Notes under the pieces: generated by a model
What the model was told of the DNA's origin: nothing
What the model saw: only the letters and a program-made list of their open reading frames with translations
Database searches by the model: none
In this document: in pieces, positions 1 to 11,464 of the stretch
Layout of the letters: every line of letters begins with the position of its first letter
Numbering within the stretch: position 1 is the stretch's first letter
Translations under genes and position numbers: made by a program
NCBI GenBank assembly: GCA_024734495.1
Contig: JALMQS010000082.1
Coordinates: 2,909,634 to 2,973,633, forward strand
Length of the DNA: 64,000 nt
Reading direction: 5' to 3'
Source: Forficula auricularia
Lineage: Eukaryota; Arthropoda; Insecta; Dermaptera; Forficulidae

Positions 1-500
1 TATAACATTATTATTACTTTACCATACAGGGTATGGTCAATGATTGTAATCGTGCATGAAAAAAGTGGTTTTTTCCTTCTTTTTTTCGAAATATCTAAAA
101 AACGGCTAAAACTATTTTGATTAAAAAAATTGAGCGAAACCATGGCATTTCTCTTTACAAAAAAGCTCTTATAAGTGAACATCGAAAAAATTATATTTTT
201 CGAGATAATAATTGTTTTGTCAAAATGTCTGTTAGTCTGTCTGGTTGTTAGCTAGTCCGTGCTTTACCAAATTTTTGTGGACGAGCTAGCTCAAAAACTA
301 GTGTGAATATAGAAACCAAATTTCACACGTAGTTTTGGTTCATTGAGATTAAGAGCTGATTTGATTTTGACCCAAAATTAAGGGGGGTGGAGGGGGGTTA
401 AAAATTAAAAATCTAGGCCGTTTGAGCAAACTCAACCATATTTTGTATACATAATTAGTGGACCCCCAGAAGTCTAAAAATACAAAAAACTAACAGCCCC
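1..500. repeat. dispersed repeat, terminal part
   Basis: Positions 21-37 hold a short imperfect palindrome, ACCATACAGGGTATGGT, adjoining TTACTTT. The reverse complement recurs at 61661-61677 followed by AAAGTAAA, and a partial version lies at 25553-25570 (CTGTATGGTAAAGTAAAA). Positions 410-480 (AATCTAGGCC, then CAAACTCAACCA and TTTTGTATAC) match 24825-24870. These shared words show one dispersed repeat family with members at both ends and in the middle of the window. The superfamily is not recognised. No coding frame is seen. Confidence 0.6.
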
Positions 501-505
501 GAAAT

Positions 506-1113
506 GGGGGGGGGGAGTGTAGGGGTTAAAAAATGAAAATATAGCCTATTGTTCCAAACTCAACCAAATTTTGTATACATAATCAGTGGGACACCAGCAG
601 TATAAAAATGCAAAAACTAACCCCCCCTACATGATTATAAATAATTTAGGGGCGGGTTGGCTAATGGTAAAGTCAAGTGGATGGCCACATCAGAACACGT
701 CAGCTTATTTTTTTTGTAAGTTAATTATCTATTTATGAAGGACATATAAGAAGAAATTTGTAACCCCAGTATTTTGGAAGTAAAAATTATTTTTAATATT
801 CTCTGGGGGGGGGGGGGGAGTGTAGGGTTAAAAAATGAAAATATAGCCTATTGTTCCAAACTCAACCAAATTTTGTATACATAATCAGTGGGACACCAGC
901 AGTATAAAAATGCAAAAACTAACCCCCCCCTACATGATTATAAATAATTTTAGGGGCCAGGTTGTATGGTAAAGTCAAGTGGATGGCCACATCAGAACAC
1001 GTCAGCTTATTTTTTTTAATAAGTTAATTATCTATTTATGAAGGACATATAAGAAGGAATTTGTAACCCCAGTATTTTGGAAGTAAAAATTATTTTTTTA
1101 ATATTCTCTGGGC
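506..1113. repeat. two-copy tandem duplication (~303 bp unit)
   Basis: A unit starting at a poly-G run and GTGTAGGGGTTAAAAAATG (517) is repeated almost exactly from 820. Both copies continue through the same CTCAACCAAATTTTGTATAC words and end in AATATTCTCTGGG at about 803 and 1112. Each copy begins in a long G homopolymer (506-515 and 805-818), which may have favoured unequal exchange or slippage. It belongs to the same family as the repeat just upstream. Confidence 0.85.
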
Positions 1114-2160
1114 GGGCAGCTCATTCAGCTAGTAATATTATATAATTCAGGTATGCAACCCCTCGGTATGCAATGTGACTTGCACTTGGCCGATTTTCTT
1201 TCTTTTTGCCCGGAAACCGTTAAGTTGTTTTGTTTACCATTTGAAAAGGTCATATACCTCTAGGAATTATTTCATCCAAGGTTCATTGTCTTTTATAATT
1301 AAAACCATATTCTCCCCAATATTTTTTCAAAATAAATGAATAAAAATAAATCATTTTTAGCTACCTGCTTATAATATTTTTGGCCTTTCGGTTGTTGTTG
1401 TTGTTCTTTATAGTCTAATAGACATTTTTAGAGCAGCGGTGCTTTCTATCACTGCACCAAACAAAGAAATGACTTGGAAGAAATTTTCTTGTTCAGCTTT
1501 GAATTTCGTCACACACACATTTGCGGGAATGCCCATCCTTTTGTCCACTTTATTAATTCTGCAATTTTCTACTCTATTCTTTGTTCCAAACTCATAAATA
1601 ATACCGATTAAGTGTGAACAAATGGTTTTTAAACACAAACGAAAATGGAATATAGTTGTTGTCCTGAAAGTCGGAAACACTTTGAATTAAATCTATGGTA
1701 AAAGATTTTACCAAAAACTATTTAAATGATATATTACGAAATATTAAACCTGATTTATTTTACCTCCTCTTTCGAAAATTCAATGACTCTGTATTCAAAA
1801 AAACTATTTTTAACTGTTTAGGGCTGTGAACACCGAAAAATATAAATCACCAAGGAAAACAAAATTTGAGAGTAGCTGCTTTCATTATTTAGAAGTACTT
1901 TTATTTTATAATATTTCAAAAATAACGAATTTTTTAATTTACTCTATTTATTATAAATTTCTGATAATTAATTTATAAGATATTGAATTATTTTTTCTTC
2001 ATTGAAATGATAAAAAATTTATTTGAATAAATAAATTGATATTAATGGATTACTTAATGGATATTGACAAATATGAAAAATAATGAAATTTTTAAAACTG
2101 TTTAATTGATGGGATTTTAAAAATATTATAAGAAGCGTCATACATTGATCATCTAATTAT
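1114..2160. other. AT-rich unique stretch, no gene seen
   Basis: No recognisable coding region or transposon terminus is seen. A 90-codon minus-strand open frame at 1408-1680 has no recognisable domain and sits in low-complexity AT-rich DNA, so I do not call it a gene. Confidence 0.5.
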
Positions 2161-2177
2161 TTCTTTATTCAAAATTT

Positions 2178-2220
2178 CTGCTGACATTTCGAATTTAGAT
2201 TAAGATCATCTTCAGAGCAG
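2178..2220 (-). ncRNA. hammerhead-ribozyme-like motif (HHR 1)
   Basis: Read on the minus strand this gives CUGCU, the core CUGAAGA, a U, a weak stem II, GAAA, U, GUC and AGCAG. The flanking CUGCU and AGCAG are perfect 5-bp complements (stem I), GAAA...GUC forms the very short stem III side, and C occupies the cleavage-site position. Stem II is decayed (only two to three pairs). The motif fits the minimal type I hammerhead known from Penelope-like elements. Activity is unproven. Confidence 0.5.
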
Positions 2221-2704
2221 GTCAATATTTATCAAATGAAATCAATAGACTCATAACAAGAGAGGAAATATTTATATATGTTGTGAATTATTCATCGAGA
2301 ACAAAAGATAAAATATTAAAATTGTGGAGGAAATTCTAATCGGGGTCGAGGAAAAAATCCAAGAAAGGAGGAGAGAATATTAAGAAAAACAGAAGAGAAG
2401 ACAAAAAAGAAAAAATATAATTTGAATTAAAATAAAAGAAATCGTTCTGTAAAGTAATTGTTTTTAAAATAATTATGCAAAAACGACAAATGTATGTATA
2501 AATCCAAAACCCAAATAGGGTAGGGACGAGAGTAAGCAAGTAAATAAATAGTCTCACAACATATTATATAAAGAGACCTATACAAAAATTCAGAGAAATA
2601 TAAATATACAAGAGCAGGTTTATAGACTGAAATAACGTAAACTATGTATTTTATGTAGTGAGAGTTGTGGAGTTCATTTTTATAATTATTGAGAAATTAA
2701 TATT

Positions 2705-2729
2705 CTGAAGATGATCTTAATCGAATGTC
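2705..2729 (+). ncRNA. decayed hammerhead-like motif, inverted partner of HHR 1
   Basis: CTGAAGATGATCTTAATC matches the minus-strand copy at 2178-2220 but faces the opposite way. The GAAA core has lost one A (GAATGTC), so self-cleavage is not expected. The pair encloses about 500 bp of AT-rich DNA with no coding frame of note. Confidence 0.4.
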
Positions 2730-2742
2730 AAAAGGTATATCT

Positions 2743-3345
2743 AAAAAGTTAGCATAAAAACAAAATTTTTCCACTTAAAACATTTCAAAAAAATCATAGC
2801 TTGAGAACATATTATTGTAAAATGGTTTTATTGTCCGTCGCTGATTCAAAAATTTAAAATTTAAAAATTGATTAAGTACAGCAAATTGATGTTAGATGGT
2901 GCTAACGGCAATCGCTTGTTTGTGGGTTAGTTATTATTAAATATTATTTTTTACAAATAGAATCATTAAATATACAATATATTTTACGAATTATTAATAT
3001 CTTAATTAGGATAATGGGATATCCTCATATAATATAAAAAATAGATAAATAATATTTATGGAAATTAATAAAAATTAATTGAAAAAATAGGAAATTTATT
3101 CCATTGTCAGATTCAAAAATTTAAACTTTCAAAATATAATAGACTACTGTGGGAATTTTCTCAAGAGGGGCAGTAAATCCTCACTATATATATTCTTATA
3201 ACATTTTAGTGAATAAAGTTCTACTTATCTACTTATACCTATTTATACAAAAGAAGAGAAATAAATCATTATATATCTAAAAAGTTGGAGGATAAAAACA
3301 ATATTTTTCTACTTAAAATATTTAAAAAAATCAGAGCTTGAAAGC
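2743..3345. repeat. direct duplication of a ~70-bp segment
   Basis: The segment around 2743-2810 (TATATCTAAAAAGTT ... TCATAGCTTGAGAAC) recurs at 3272-3343 (TATATCTAAAAAGTTGG ... TCAGAGCTTGAAAGC). The earlier copy directly follows the decayed hammerhead at 2705, so it is probably part of the same element. Between them is AT-rich DNA without features. Confidence 0.55.
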
Positions 3346-3397
3346 CAGGGGGCAGAGGCATCCCCCCCAATCCCTCCCTGTAAGCGACCTTGAATAT

Positions 3398-3446
3398 ACT
3401 TATTTGCATCAATCAGAGGACAAGCTCATGGATTTCTCTTCATAAA
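3398..3446 (+). repeat. solitary 'TTTGCATCAAGCAGAGGAC' module
   Basis: This is a diverged copy of a short module seen at about a dozen places in the window (core TTTGCATCAAGCAGAGGAC followed by an AAC-rich stretch and TTTCTCTTTATGA). Elsewhere the module forms the inverted termini of foldback elements. Here it stands alone. Confidence 0.6.
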
Positions 3447-3597
3447 AATTTCTTTAAGCAGCTGAAATTTTTTAAACAATTACTAAAATTATATAAAATC
3501 ATTCAATTAAAGTTTTGATTTTAATGAATTGGCTAAGGGACCAGTTATGGGAAAAAGTTGAAATAAAAGTTATCTCTTATTTCATACTTTATTTTAA

Positions 3598-3656
3598 GCA
3601 GACGTAATCGATAATTTACACGTTTCGATGGCTACACCGCTGCTCTTCATCAGTGC
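3598..3656 (-). ncRNA. hammerhead-ribozyme-like motif (HHR 2, left arm)
   Basis: On the minus strand GCA precedes CUGAUGA, then a 20-nt stem II region, GAAA, and a stem III formed by ACGU (after GAA) with ACGU at 3603-3606, followed by C as the cleavage nucleotide and UGC. GCA/UGC gives a 3-bp stem I. Stem II is diverged from the right-arm copy and pairs poorly. Confidence 0.5.
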
Positions 3657-3854
3657 ACGTAAGCCAAGTCATAAAAACATGCACAGTTGATCTCCAGCAG
3701 ACGTTATACATTTAGAATCATTTCACTGGTAATTTAATTAAATTAATTAATTGCAATTGTTCTGTTGGAATAGCTTGTTTACCAGTGAAATGATTCTAAA
3801 TGTAAAACGTCTGCTGGAGATCAACTGTGCGTGTTTTTGTGACTTGGCTTACGT

Positions 3855-3913
3855 GCACTGATGAAGAGCAGCGGTGTAACGCTCGAAACGTGTAAAATAT
3901 CGAATACGTTTTC
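3855..3913 (+). ncRNA. hammerhead-ribozyme-like motif (HHR 2, right arm)
   Basis: CTGATGA (3858-3864), an unpaired A, GAGC (3866-3869) pairing with GCTC (3881-3884), then GAAA (3885-3888). ACGTGT at 3888-3893 pairs with ATACGT at 3904-3909 as stem III and T3910 is the cleavage-site nucleotide. Stem I is weak. Core residues and stems II and III are intact by eye. Confidence 0.55.
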
Positions 3914-4134
3914 TTAAAATAAAGTATTAAATAAGAGATAACTTTTATTTCAACTTTTTCCCATAACTGGGCCCTTAGCCAATTCATTAATATAAAATAG
4001 GGCCACCAAACACGGTTCTTTTTAAAAATAAAGTTTTGATGACAAATGAAAGTCGTATGATGTGCATAGTAGTTCAGTAACGACACAAATTTCTCGTTAG
4101 AACAATTTCCCAGACGATTTTCTTCTAAGCGATT

Positions 4135-4345
4135 AAATGCAATCGTTTTCTGCAGATTGTTGTGAGCTGGGGTCAGCTGGGCGAAAAGACAATGGCCTCC
4201 CTGGTTACCTGCAGGATAGTGTGCGTGTGGGGGTCTATTTATATATACAGGGCGTCTCATCGCCGTCGCCGGCGTCGAGATTCTACCTCTTCACCTCCTC
4301 GCTTCCCATTTGATGGCGTCCATTCTTCAAATGTCGACAATTTCA
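4135..4345. other. GC-richer unique island with TATA-like box
   Basis: A non-repetitive block containing TATTTATATATACAG followed by a CpG-rich run (CGCCGTCGCCGGCGTCGAG). A 62-codon plus-strand frame (4162-4350) has no recognisable domain. The contrast with surrounding AT-rich DNA suggests regulatory or exonic sequence, but there is no direct proof. Confidence 0.25.
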
Positions 4346-5535
4346 ATTAAAAATAGACTCACAGGGGATATAACATTTATATATGTAGAAAAAATATCAC
4401 GATTTAAGAGGGATCAATAAATAGCACGAGCACGAGAGCACGAGAACGAGGAGAGAGAGCCCTCATTTACAAACAAAATATTCAATATTTATTTATTTAT
4501 GTTTGGAGAAATGGAGCTCGTTCAGAGTCAACGTTTTAGTAATAAATAATAAAAATAAATAAATATTCAGAAAAAACATTTGTAATCAGGATAAGAAGAA
4601 GAGTTGTTGGGGCTTGGATATCTTCTAAATTTTAGAAGATTACATTTTTTAAATATTTATATATTATGAATAATCCTACACTATATAGTCTTAGTTCACA
4701 TGGGGAGGAATTTTCGGTTCTTATTTTTCCATCCTGTATGGACAGCCTCATTTAAAAGCATTGCTTGCACACAAAGACGGGAATTTCCGCATGGAATTAA
4801 CCACAATAATTACTTAATACACGTGAAATCGCTGAAGAATATTTTGAAGGAAAAATGACAGAAGGGAAAGAACTATTTCTTTTCAACTTTAAATCAGGAT
4901 GAATCAAAATCGCACTGGGATTTGTAAATCAATATCAATTCTTTCTGTCTTAAATAAACTTCTTTAACAGCACTTGAAACTTCTCCAGAAATTGGTGACG
5001 AAACGTCGTGTATTATTCTTATTAAAAATCTGGATTCTAGGAGTTTTTGTCTGGAAAATTCCTTTTGATAAACAACTCAACCATCAAAATATCCAATCTT
5101 CAATATCAATCATGATTATTTTGAATTTAAAATTGATTAATTAAATTTTGAAATTTATGAATCTCAATTTGAAATCAATTAATCTTAATTTGAAGTAGAA
5201 AAGATAGATTCAAATATTTTCCTCATATAATGAAGGCTAAGGGATGAGAGGGGTTTTTAGAAAGAATTGCCATATGCTAGATTTAAATCGAGATGAGTAG
5301 TTGCGTCAAGCCATTCTTGGAAATGATTACTTTATGATGACGATGAATCACAATATTTAATTTTAAATAATCTACAACGCTTTGATCCATTCTTTGATTA
5401 TTTCAAGTGAATAAACACCTCGAAAAATCATGAATACTACAATTGTGTTTTAATATTTGATTTAAAAAATTAAAAATGATGGGGTTATTACACTAAAAAA
5501 CTTCACTACAAAGTTTTAATTTTCATCTGAATTAA
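4346..5535. other. AT-rich stretch, no gene seen
   Basis: A purine-rich patch lies near 4425-4460 and AAAT-rich runs follow. I see no splice-bounded frame, RNA gene or transposon end. Confidence 0.45.
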
Positions 5536-6300
5536 TTAAAATGGCTTAAGCGCCGACGGCGTCGTGTGGGGCACCTGAAATTGACTCACATTGGCAGCCA
5601 CGAGGAAGAAGAATCTTGTAAACTTTCCAAAAGGTGTCTTAAAGACAACATCCCAAAGGACTATTTTTCTCGCCCAATTTGAAGGTTAGAGAACCAGAAA
5701 CTGACCTTGACATTTCCTTGCATCTCACTAGAGATCCGTGACATAGAAGGAATTTAGCGGAAACGCACAAATCGATGTAGATAATAACAATTAAAGAGAG
5801 TTAAGTCTGGATTGGATTTAGAATAAGAATCGGGAGTAGGAACTTTTAAATAGAACGGACCCATCGTTAGGTTGCTCAGAGTTTGCCTATAATTCTAATT
5901 AGCTCTGACAATGGCAGAGGAGCGAGATGACAACAGGGGCAAGAATAGATTTTTAAATGAAAAATGAATAATGACCCCCTCGCCCCTTCGAGGGATAGGA
6001 ACAAATCTTGATCAGAGACACCAGTTCTCTCTCTCGCTCTCTTAAAGTCTCAGGTTAAAAATAATCAGTCAAAAGAGCCAAATAACAAAAGAGGACAGCA
6101 CACAGCTAAGATAGACCAAATTTGAAACATATGGGGAAAGAGATACCCAGTGCATCTATTTTAACTCGGTTATGATAAACAAAGGCGGGGATTTCGAGGA
6201 CAAATTAGGAAGTGATAAACAGACAGGAGGCTAAATGTTGTCACAGTTCAGGTAATTCAGGAAATAGAAAGAGGGAGGAAGTAGTGAAGCACTCGATCAC
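5536..6300. other. moderately GC-rich unique island
   Basis: Begins with a CpG-rich patch (GCGCCGACGGCGTCGTG) and contains mixed-sequence, non-repetitive DNA, including a CT-rich stretch near 6030. No open frame of note. It is a candidate conserved noncoding segment. Confidence 0.25.
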
Positions 6301-6451
6301 GTTTAAATATTTATCACAAACCACTATTTGGACAATAATTTAGACATAAATACAAAATTCGAGGAAAACAATGCAGACAATTTTATCAAGACTGGTAATT
6401 TTTTCGTAGGGTGAGCTAGAAAAGCTGAAATTTTGGTACATGAGACAATTT

Positions 6452-6642
6452 TACTTAGGGAAAGTGGTGTAGGTTTTAGGTGAAACATGATATTAATTAA
6501 TAAAGTAAAGGGTGTGTAGTTTGTAATCTGTAAACTTCTGATAATGGACTAATAATCCGAAATATATTGAGTTTGTATAAACCTCTTTGAGTTTTATTTC
6601 ATTCACTGTGAAACTACACACCCTTTACTTTATTAATTAATT
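6452..6642. mobile_element. small inverted-repeat insertion with 15-bp target duplication
   Basis: TACATGAGACAATTT occurs at 6437-6451 and again at 6643-6657, flanking a 191-bp insert. Its 3' part is an inverted repeat (ATTAATTAATAAAGTAAAGG at 6491 against CCTTTACTTTATTAATTAAT at 6621). Its 5' part (GTGGTGTAGGTTTTAGGTGAAACAT) belongs to a family with members near 40511-40612 and 58797-58870. A 15-bp duplication points to target-primed insertion. Confidence 0.65.
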
Positions 6643-6657
6643 TACATGAGACAATTT

Positions 6658-8225
6658 ATATTGACACAATTTGTGTGCCAAATTTCATTTCATTAACTAT
6701 AACCCTCCAAAAGCGATCATAATTTTTTCTTATTTTCCACCCAAAAGTTTTGAATAAGACAATCTAAGCAGTTCTTCGTTTTGAAAATTCACTGCCACCA
6801 GAAGACAAGAACGAACTTTGTAAGACATTAAATTTTCCAGAATTCAGATACACACACACAGTGAGGGAGAATGAAAAAAAAGTTTCATACTTTTACTACA
6901 TTTCAAAATTTTTAAACACGAATAAGCAAAAAAAAAATGAAAATTTCGAATGAATTGAATACTCCGGTCGTCCGGCGGAATATCATCCGTTCGTTGGAAA
7001 TATTCGTTTTAATAAATTAAGAAAGTTAAGAAGTTGTTTTTTTAGATGGGTGACCATTTACCATAGAGTAATGAGAGTGACCATCATTCCAACTTTAATT
7101 TTTTGACACGTGTCAATTCCACCCATAGTGTTCTTATATTGTTTGAGCGGACAATTAGGGGTGTGCTGGTCACAGTTTTAACGGACCATGATTGACAAGC
7201 GTGTTATTGTTAAAATTATCGATAGAGTTTTCTTTGCTTTTTTCCCGATACAAGAACAAAAGTTGACTTCCACCCTTTTATGTCATCTATAGCCTGTCTG
7301 TCTCACTGTGAGTTTAACGCACTTTCTTTGCAATGTTGCCAAATTTTCTAAAAATGAAGTTCGTCAAACTTTTAAATGATGTAGACTTATATTCTCTTAG
7401 AATGTTCTCAAATTTTTTCTGGTTAAAGTGAAAAACTTTTTTCATTTAAAATTGGCAAGGTTGAATCTAGTAACAAAGACAGATTTATGTTTTATGTCAT
7501 GTACTTATAATAAAGAACAAGACAATTCTTTGCTCGCACCAAACTCACTGTTAAAAAGACAATTAAGAGCCTTTGTGATCTTAGCTTATTACAGCCTTCT
7601 CAAACATGTTGCTTGCTTATGGAATTGACTTAAAGGAACAATTCTCTTTTTTTTAATAAAATTACAACCGCTTACTTATTAAGGAAAGCTAGCTTTTAGA
7701 GGTAGAAGATAATACTACTATTTTACTATTTAAACGATTCTATATAGATATAAAAATAAAAAGATCTATATTCTTTATTACAATTTTACAAATATTAAAT
7801 GCTATAAAAATTTATTGAATTTATCTATATTTATATTTTTTATTGTTATTACTCTTTAAAAATGTCAAAACTTTCAGTAAAATCATTTTTAAGAATTATT
7901 TTTTGTCTGTCTCTGCCTGAATTAGGAATCCCCCGGTGTGAAAAATAGAGAAACTGGTAGAAAGTTTGTTCAGGTGCCAAAATATCTGTATTTCTACAAC
8001 AAATAAGTGTTTTTATTTTGTACTCTCTAGCTTCAGAGAGTACTAAATTCTTGTAGCTATCGTAAAATGAACATAAATGACACAAAAAAAAACTAAATCC
8101 ATATCACCACAAAATTACATAATTCTAAAATTTTGAAACTTTTTTCATTTTATTTCATTTTACTACCAATTTTTACATTGACTTATCCTAAGTAAGATAA
8201 AGCCCCATAAGCTAGGATTATGCCA
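6658..8225. other. unique AT-rich stretch, no gene seen
   Basis: A GC-richer patch lies at 6960-7320 (CCGGTCGTCCGGCGG near 6966). The 66-codon plus-strand frame at 7428-7628 and the 78-codon minus-strand frame at 7849-8085 have no recognisable motifs. Confidence 0.45.
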
Positions 8226-8227
8226 AT

Positions 8228-8912
8228 TAACTAAAGTGACTAGATGTTTTATAATGGAATGTGGGACATGAATCTGTTTGTATATAATTATTTTATTATC
8301 ATATATATCTATTGTAAACCATAATGGAATAAAAGCAGTCATACATAAAATTAAAACATCAACATAACAAATAAAGATAAAAACACTCGTACTTTTCCGA
8401 TGAAATATGGACTTTTTTCAATAATTAATCATTTTGTGATATATTGTTACAAAATTCCTCACAAGTATTGGAGAAATTGCACTTCAATTGCAATATATTC
8501 TTTAGCGTTTCTAAGTACAGTCCGGTCATTTAATGACTATAATGGGTGCCCCTGATATTTAGACAACTGAATTGGCAGATCGGTTAAGGGTATGACTAAA
8601 CAAAGGCGCAAGCCATTTCCTTGGAGCAGATGACGTTTTGGATCGGTCTCACGCCAAGCGTGTCTTCAAAGGATCATCAGGTAAAAACTACGGAATCCTT
8701 AGTCTCAATCAAAGTCACAAATTGTAGTATTTATTTAGGTTGAATTTTAGCATGTGACGGTTTTACAAAAAATATATAAGGTCTCGTCCAGAGACTTTGT
8801 AAATTTTTTTAATCCACAAGACAAAAGATTGCCCAATGTGGGACACTTTATGGGACATTTTCGATGTGGCACAAAAACCCAAATGTGGGACGTTTGATCA
8901 CTTTACATTTAA
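8228..8912. mobile_element. possible decayed TIR element (hAT-like ends)
   Basis: The left end reads AAAGTGACTAGATGTTTTA and the right end, reverse-complemented, AAAGTGATCAAACGTCCCAC. Both interiors also show GTGGGAC words. The inverted similarity suggests a decayed terminal-inverted-repeat element. The interior contains a degenerate hammerhead-like string near 8631-8681. No target duplication is convincing. Confidence 0.35.
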
Positions 8913-10301
8913 TATAAATATTTCTAATAGATATATGGTACAGTAGAATATCAACTTCTACTGTTTTTAAGAATTTCATCTCAAATCTAAGCTTCAGTTA
9001 ATAAAAAAACTTGCTCACAACGACAGTAATATATGCAAAGAAGTAAAATATTAATTAAAAAACTTGTACAAGTAATAAAAAGTTTGTCGATTTAAGTATT
9101 CGAAGAGCATCACTTGCCGATTTTAGTTCAAAGAGACAGCAAGCCAGGCTGGTTGCTATTGCAAAAGTGTTAATATTTTATCAAGCTATTTGACTTTGGC
9201 ACCGATACTGCAACAACCCCCGAGGGGATGATGATGCCTAAGCGGGGGTGGCTGATATTTACTAAAAGATCCAATAAGATTTGAAGCATCAGCCTCTCGC
9301 TTTCCCTTCAAATATAATTTATATGATCCACCCGCAAAACTCCCCAGGAAACTTTTAAGGTTTCAAACACCCCTCTTGCTTATTCTATGGAGGGGCATAA
9401 ATACAGTACATTTTGTATCGAATGATGATGAAGGAGGAGTGAAGAAGGGAAAAGTGGGGGTATCAAAATGATATCTGCAGGGTTTCGGATTTTCTAAGGA
9501 TTCAATCACAAATGGATTTTTTATTGTATATACATTCACCTATCAATAAAAATAATATTTTTATATCCTTGAATATAAGTAAATATAAATCCACGAAAAT
9601 CAAATATAAATTTTTTGAATATAACTTTTTTACAATATTTTATTTTAATAAATACATACTTACATTATTTTTTTCAACTACTCATTTTTTTATCAAAAAG
9701 GAATTTTGATCCCCCCCCTCAAAAATATATATATATAGGTAGGTCCCAGATTTTCAATTATATCATAAGAATTAAATGTTAAAGAAATAATATCAGTTTG
9801 TTGTAAACTGACTCTAAGGATACGTTGTCTGTAAACTAAGTATAACCAAAGATGGGGATTACACACTAAACATTATTGTATAGATGGTATTTAAATATAA
9901 ATCTATAAAATCGAATCAAAGAGATTGATTGTCCTCCGCTTATAGATCATTTTGCTTGTATTTCCCCCACGGAAATCGAACACAAGGGCCAAAAAAATAT
10001 CCGTTCATTGGCATTCTTGGTCATGCCAAACCTTTTCTTTCTTATTATCTTTTTGTTTTACTCTTATTTTACTTTTAATTTATTTTTAATCCTAGTTTTA
10101 ATACAAAAATCCACAAGTCCCACCTTAATATAAAGTTCAATAGAGCTCTTATTATTCTACATCAAATATTGTAAATCCAAATCATGTCATTTTTCATTCA
10201 TTGTCTGTAAATAAACTTATTGCCGATGTATACTATGGTGTCTATTAAAAAAATATATTTATAAAAGACGAATAAAATTTATATTTAGGTATACTGAAGA
10301 C
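8913..10301. other. unique region with GC-richer patch
   Basis: Positions 9190-9490 are richer in GC (CCCCCGAGGGG, then GCGGGGGTGG) and non-repetitive. The remainder is AT-rich with a TA-repeat near 9725. The 65-codon frame at 9512-9709 is low-complexity and not supported as a gene. Confidence 0.35.
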
Positions 10302-10524
10302 CAGAGGTTCTTAACCTTTTTAAGACCGCGACCCAAATTTGAAAAATATGTTCATGTTCATGTCCCCCCCCCCCCAAATGAAAAATTCTTTTAAATTACT
10401 TTTTCTAGATCATACTTAAGAAATTTTCTTCAATTTTACAATGATGACATTTTTTTAACTCATAATATATTATATGTATATTTTTTTCAAAATTGGGTCG
10501 TGGCCCATAGGTTAAGAACCACTG
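10302..10524. mobile_element. hAT-type MITE
   Basis: Ends AGGTTCTTAACCTTTTTAAG and (reverse-complemented) GGTTCTTAACCTATGGGCC are inverted, and CGACCC/GGGTCG words continue inward. This is the classic GGTTCTYAACC terminal signature of nonautonomous hAT elements. Flanking 8-mers no longer match well. It carries no coding sequence. Confidence 0.75.
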
Positions 10525-11464
10525 CTCTGTAGATCTATATATTTGTTAATTATACAGTGAAATAAAAAAGGCAAAAAAAAAATGGATCTGATTTTTGTCG
10601 AATATAAATTAAATCGAAAGAGCGACAAACTTGTATATATTGGTTATCGATTTATGCGTGGGTGTAAGTGTAGGTTTAAAAATTTATCTCTCTCTGTGTG
10701 TGTGCCAATATCCATAGAGCTGCAAAGATGGAAAGAGGGATGATATTAGCTCCGCTTTTGCCTTCATCTTGAGTTTCATATTTGCTAAGCTAACACTCAC
10801 ACTTTTACACCCGCACCCACACATACACTCAAATATCTATATATCTATAGCCAGATCTCGGGTTTCTGATGCTCTAGACTTTTAAAATTCATCCCTCTTT
10901 AGTAAAAAAAAATCCATTTAAGAGAACTTTATACCCCCATCGAATGCAATTATATTCAGATTTATCTGAAAACTCTATACGAGATAAGCTGAAAGATATA
11001 TAAGGACATTTTTTTCTTCTTTCCATTAGATTATATTAGCATAACGAGCGAGAGAAATGGCCCGAAATTAAATTGTGATTTATAAGAGATATTATATTTA
11101 TTATTATTATTATTTTACATATTATACGAGTGAAACGTATAATGAGAATATATCCAGAAATAAAGACACTCAGAAGTGAGAAATAGGCTTTCAAATTTTT
11201 TCTAATAGAACTTTAGGAAAATTTAAAATTAATCGGATTCGAAGGTATTTATGGAAACCGAGTCTTTATGAATAACATGTATAGGAAAAACAAACTATAA
11301 TAATTTTAAAAAAATCTAAAAAAATGGTTAATTAGGTATTATTTATAGAGTTATTATGGTTGTAATAAAAACCATATAAAATCACAACGCAATATCATGA
11401 TCCTACTTGTTATTTATTTGGTGAGATAGACGAGTATATATTATTATCGTCTATTTAATTCGAA
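10525..11464. other. mixed-sequence unique region
   Basis: Positions 10610-10990 are GC-richer with short GT/AC-rich runs, non-repetitive, and could be conserved noncoding DNA. 11090-11460 is AT-rich. No coding exon is seen. Confidence 0.3.

Larger units (their letters stand above)
3520..4028. mobile_element. foldback element with two hammerhead-like cores and 12-bp direct repeats
   Basis: Long inverted arms (from AATTGGCTAAGGG near 3528 to CCCTTAGCCAATT near 3987) each carry a hammerhead-like core. The whole is flanked by the exact 12-bp repeat TAAAGTTTTGAT at 3508-3519 and 4029-4040, which I read as the target-site duplication. The element therefore includes a right-hand tail after the inverted arm (3988-4028). 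A 12-bp duplication suits target-primed retro-insertion better than a cut-and-paste transposon. There is no coding capacity; the 154-codon minus-strand frame at 3796-4260 crosses it and is not supported as a gene. Confidence 0.7.

Noticed and set aside
3796..4260. 154-codon minus-strand open frame, longest in the window
   Set aside because: Its C-terminal third is the inverted arm and ribozyme-like motif of the foldback at 3520-4028 and its N-terminal part is in a GC-rich island. No domain is recognisable and no splice or start support exists.
8631..8681. Possible hammerhead on the minus strand (CUGAUGA ... CAAAACGUC)
   Set aside because: The second core segment is CAAA rather than GAAA and stem II does not pair. 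At best a relic.
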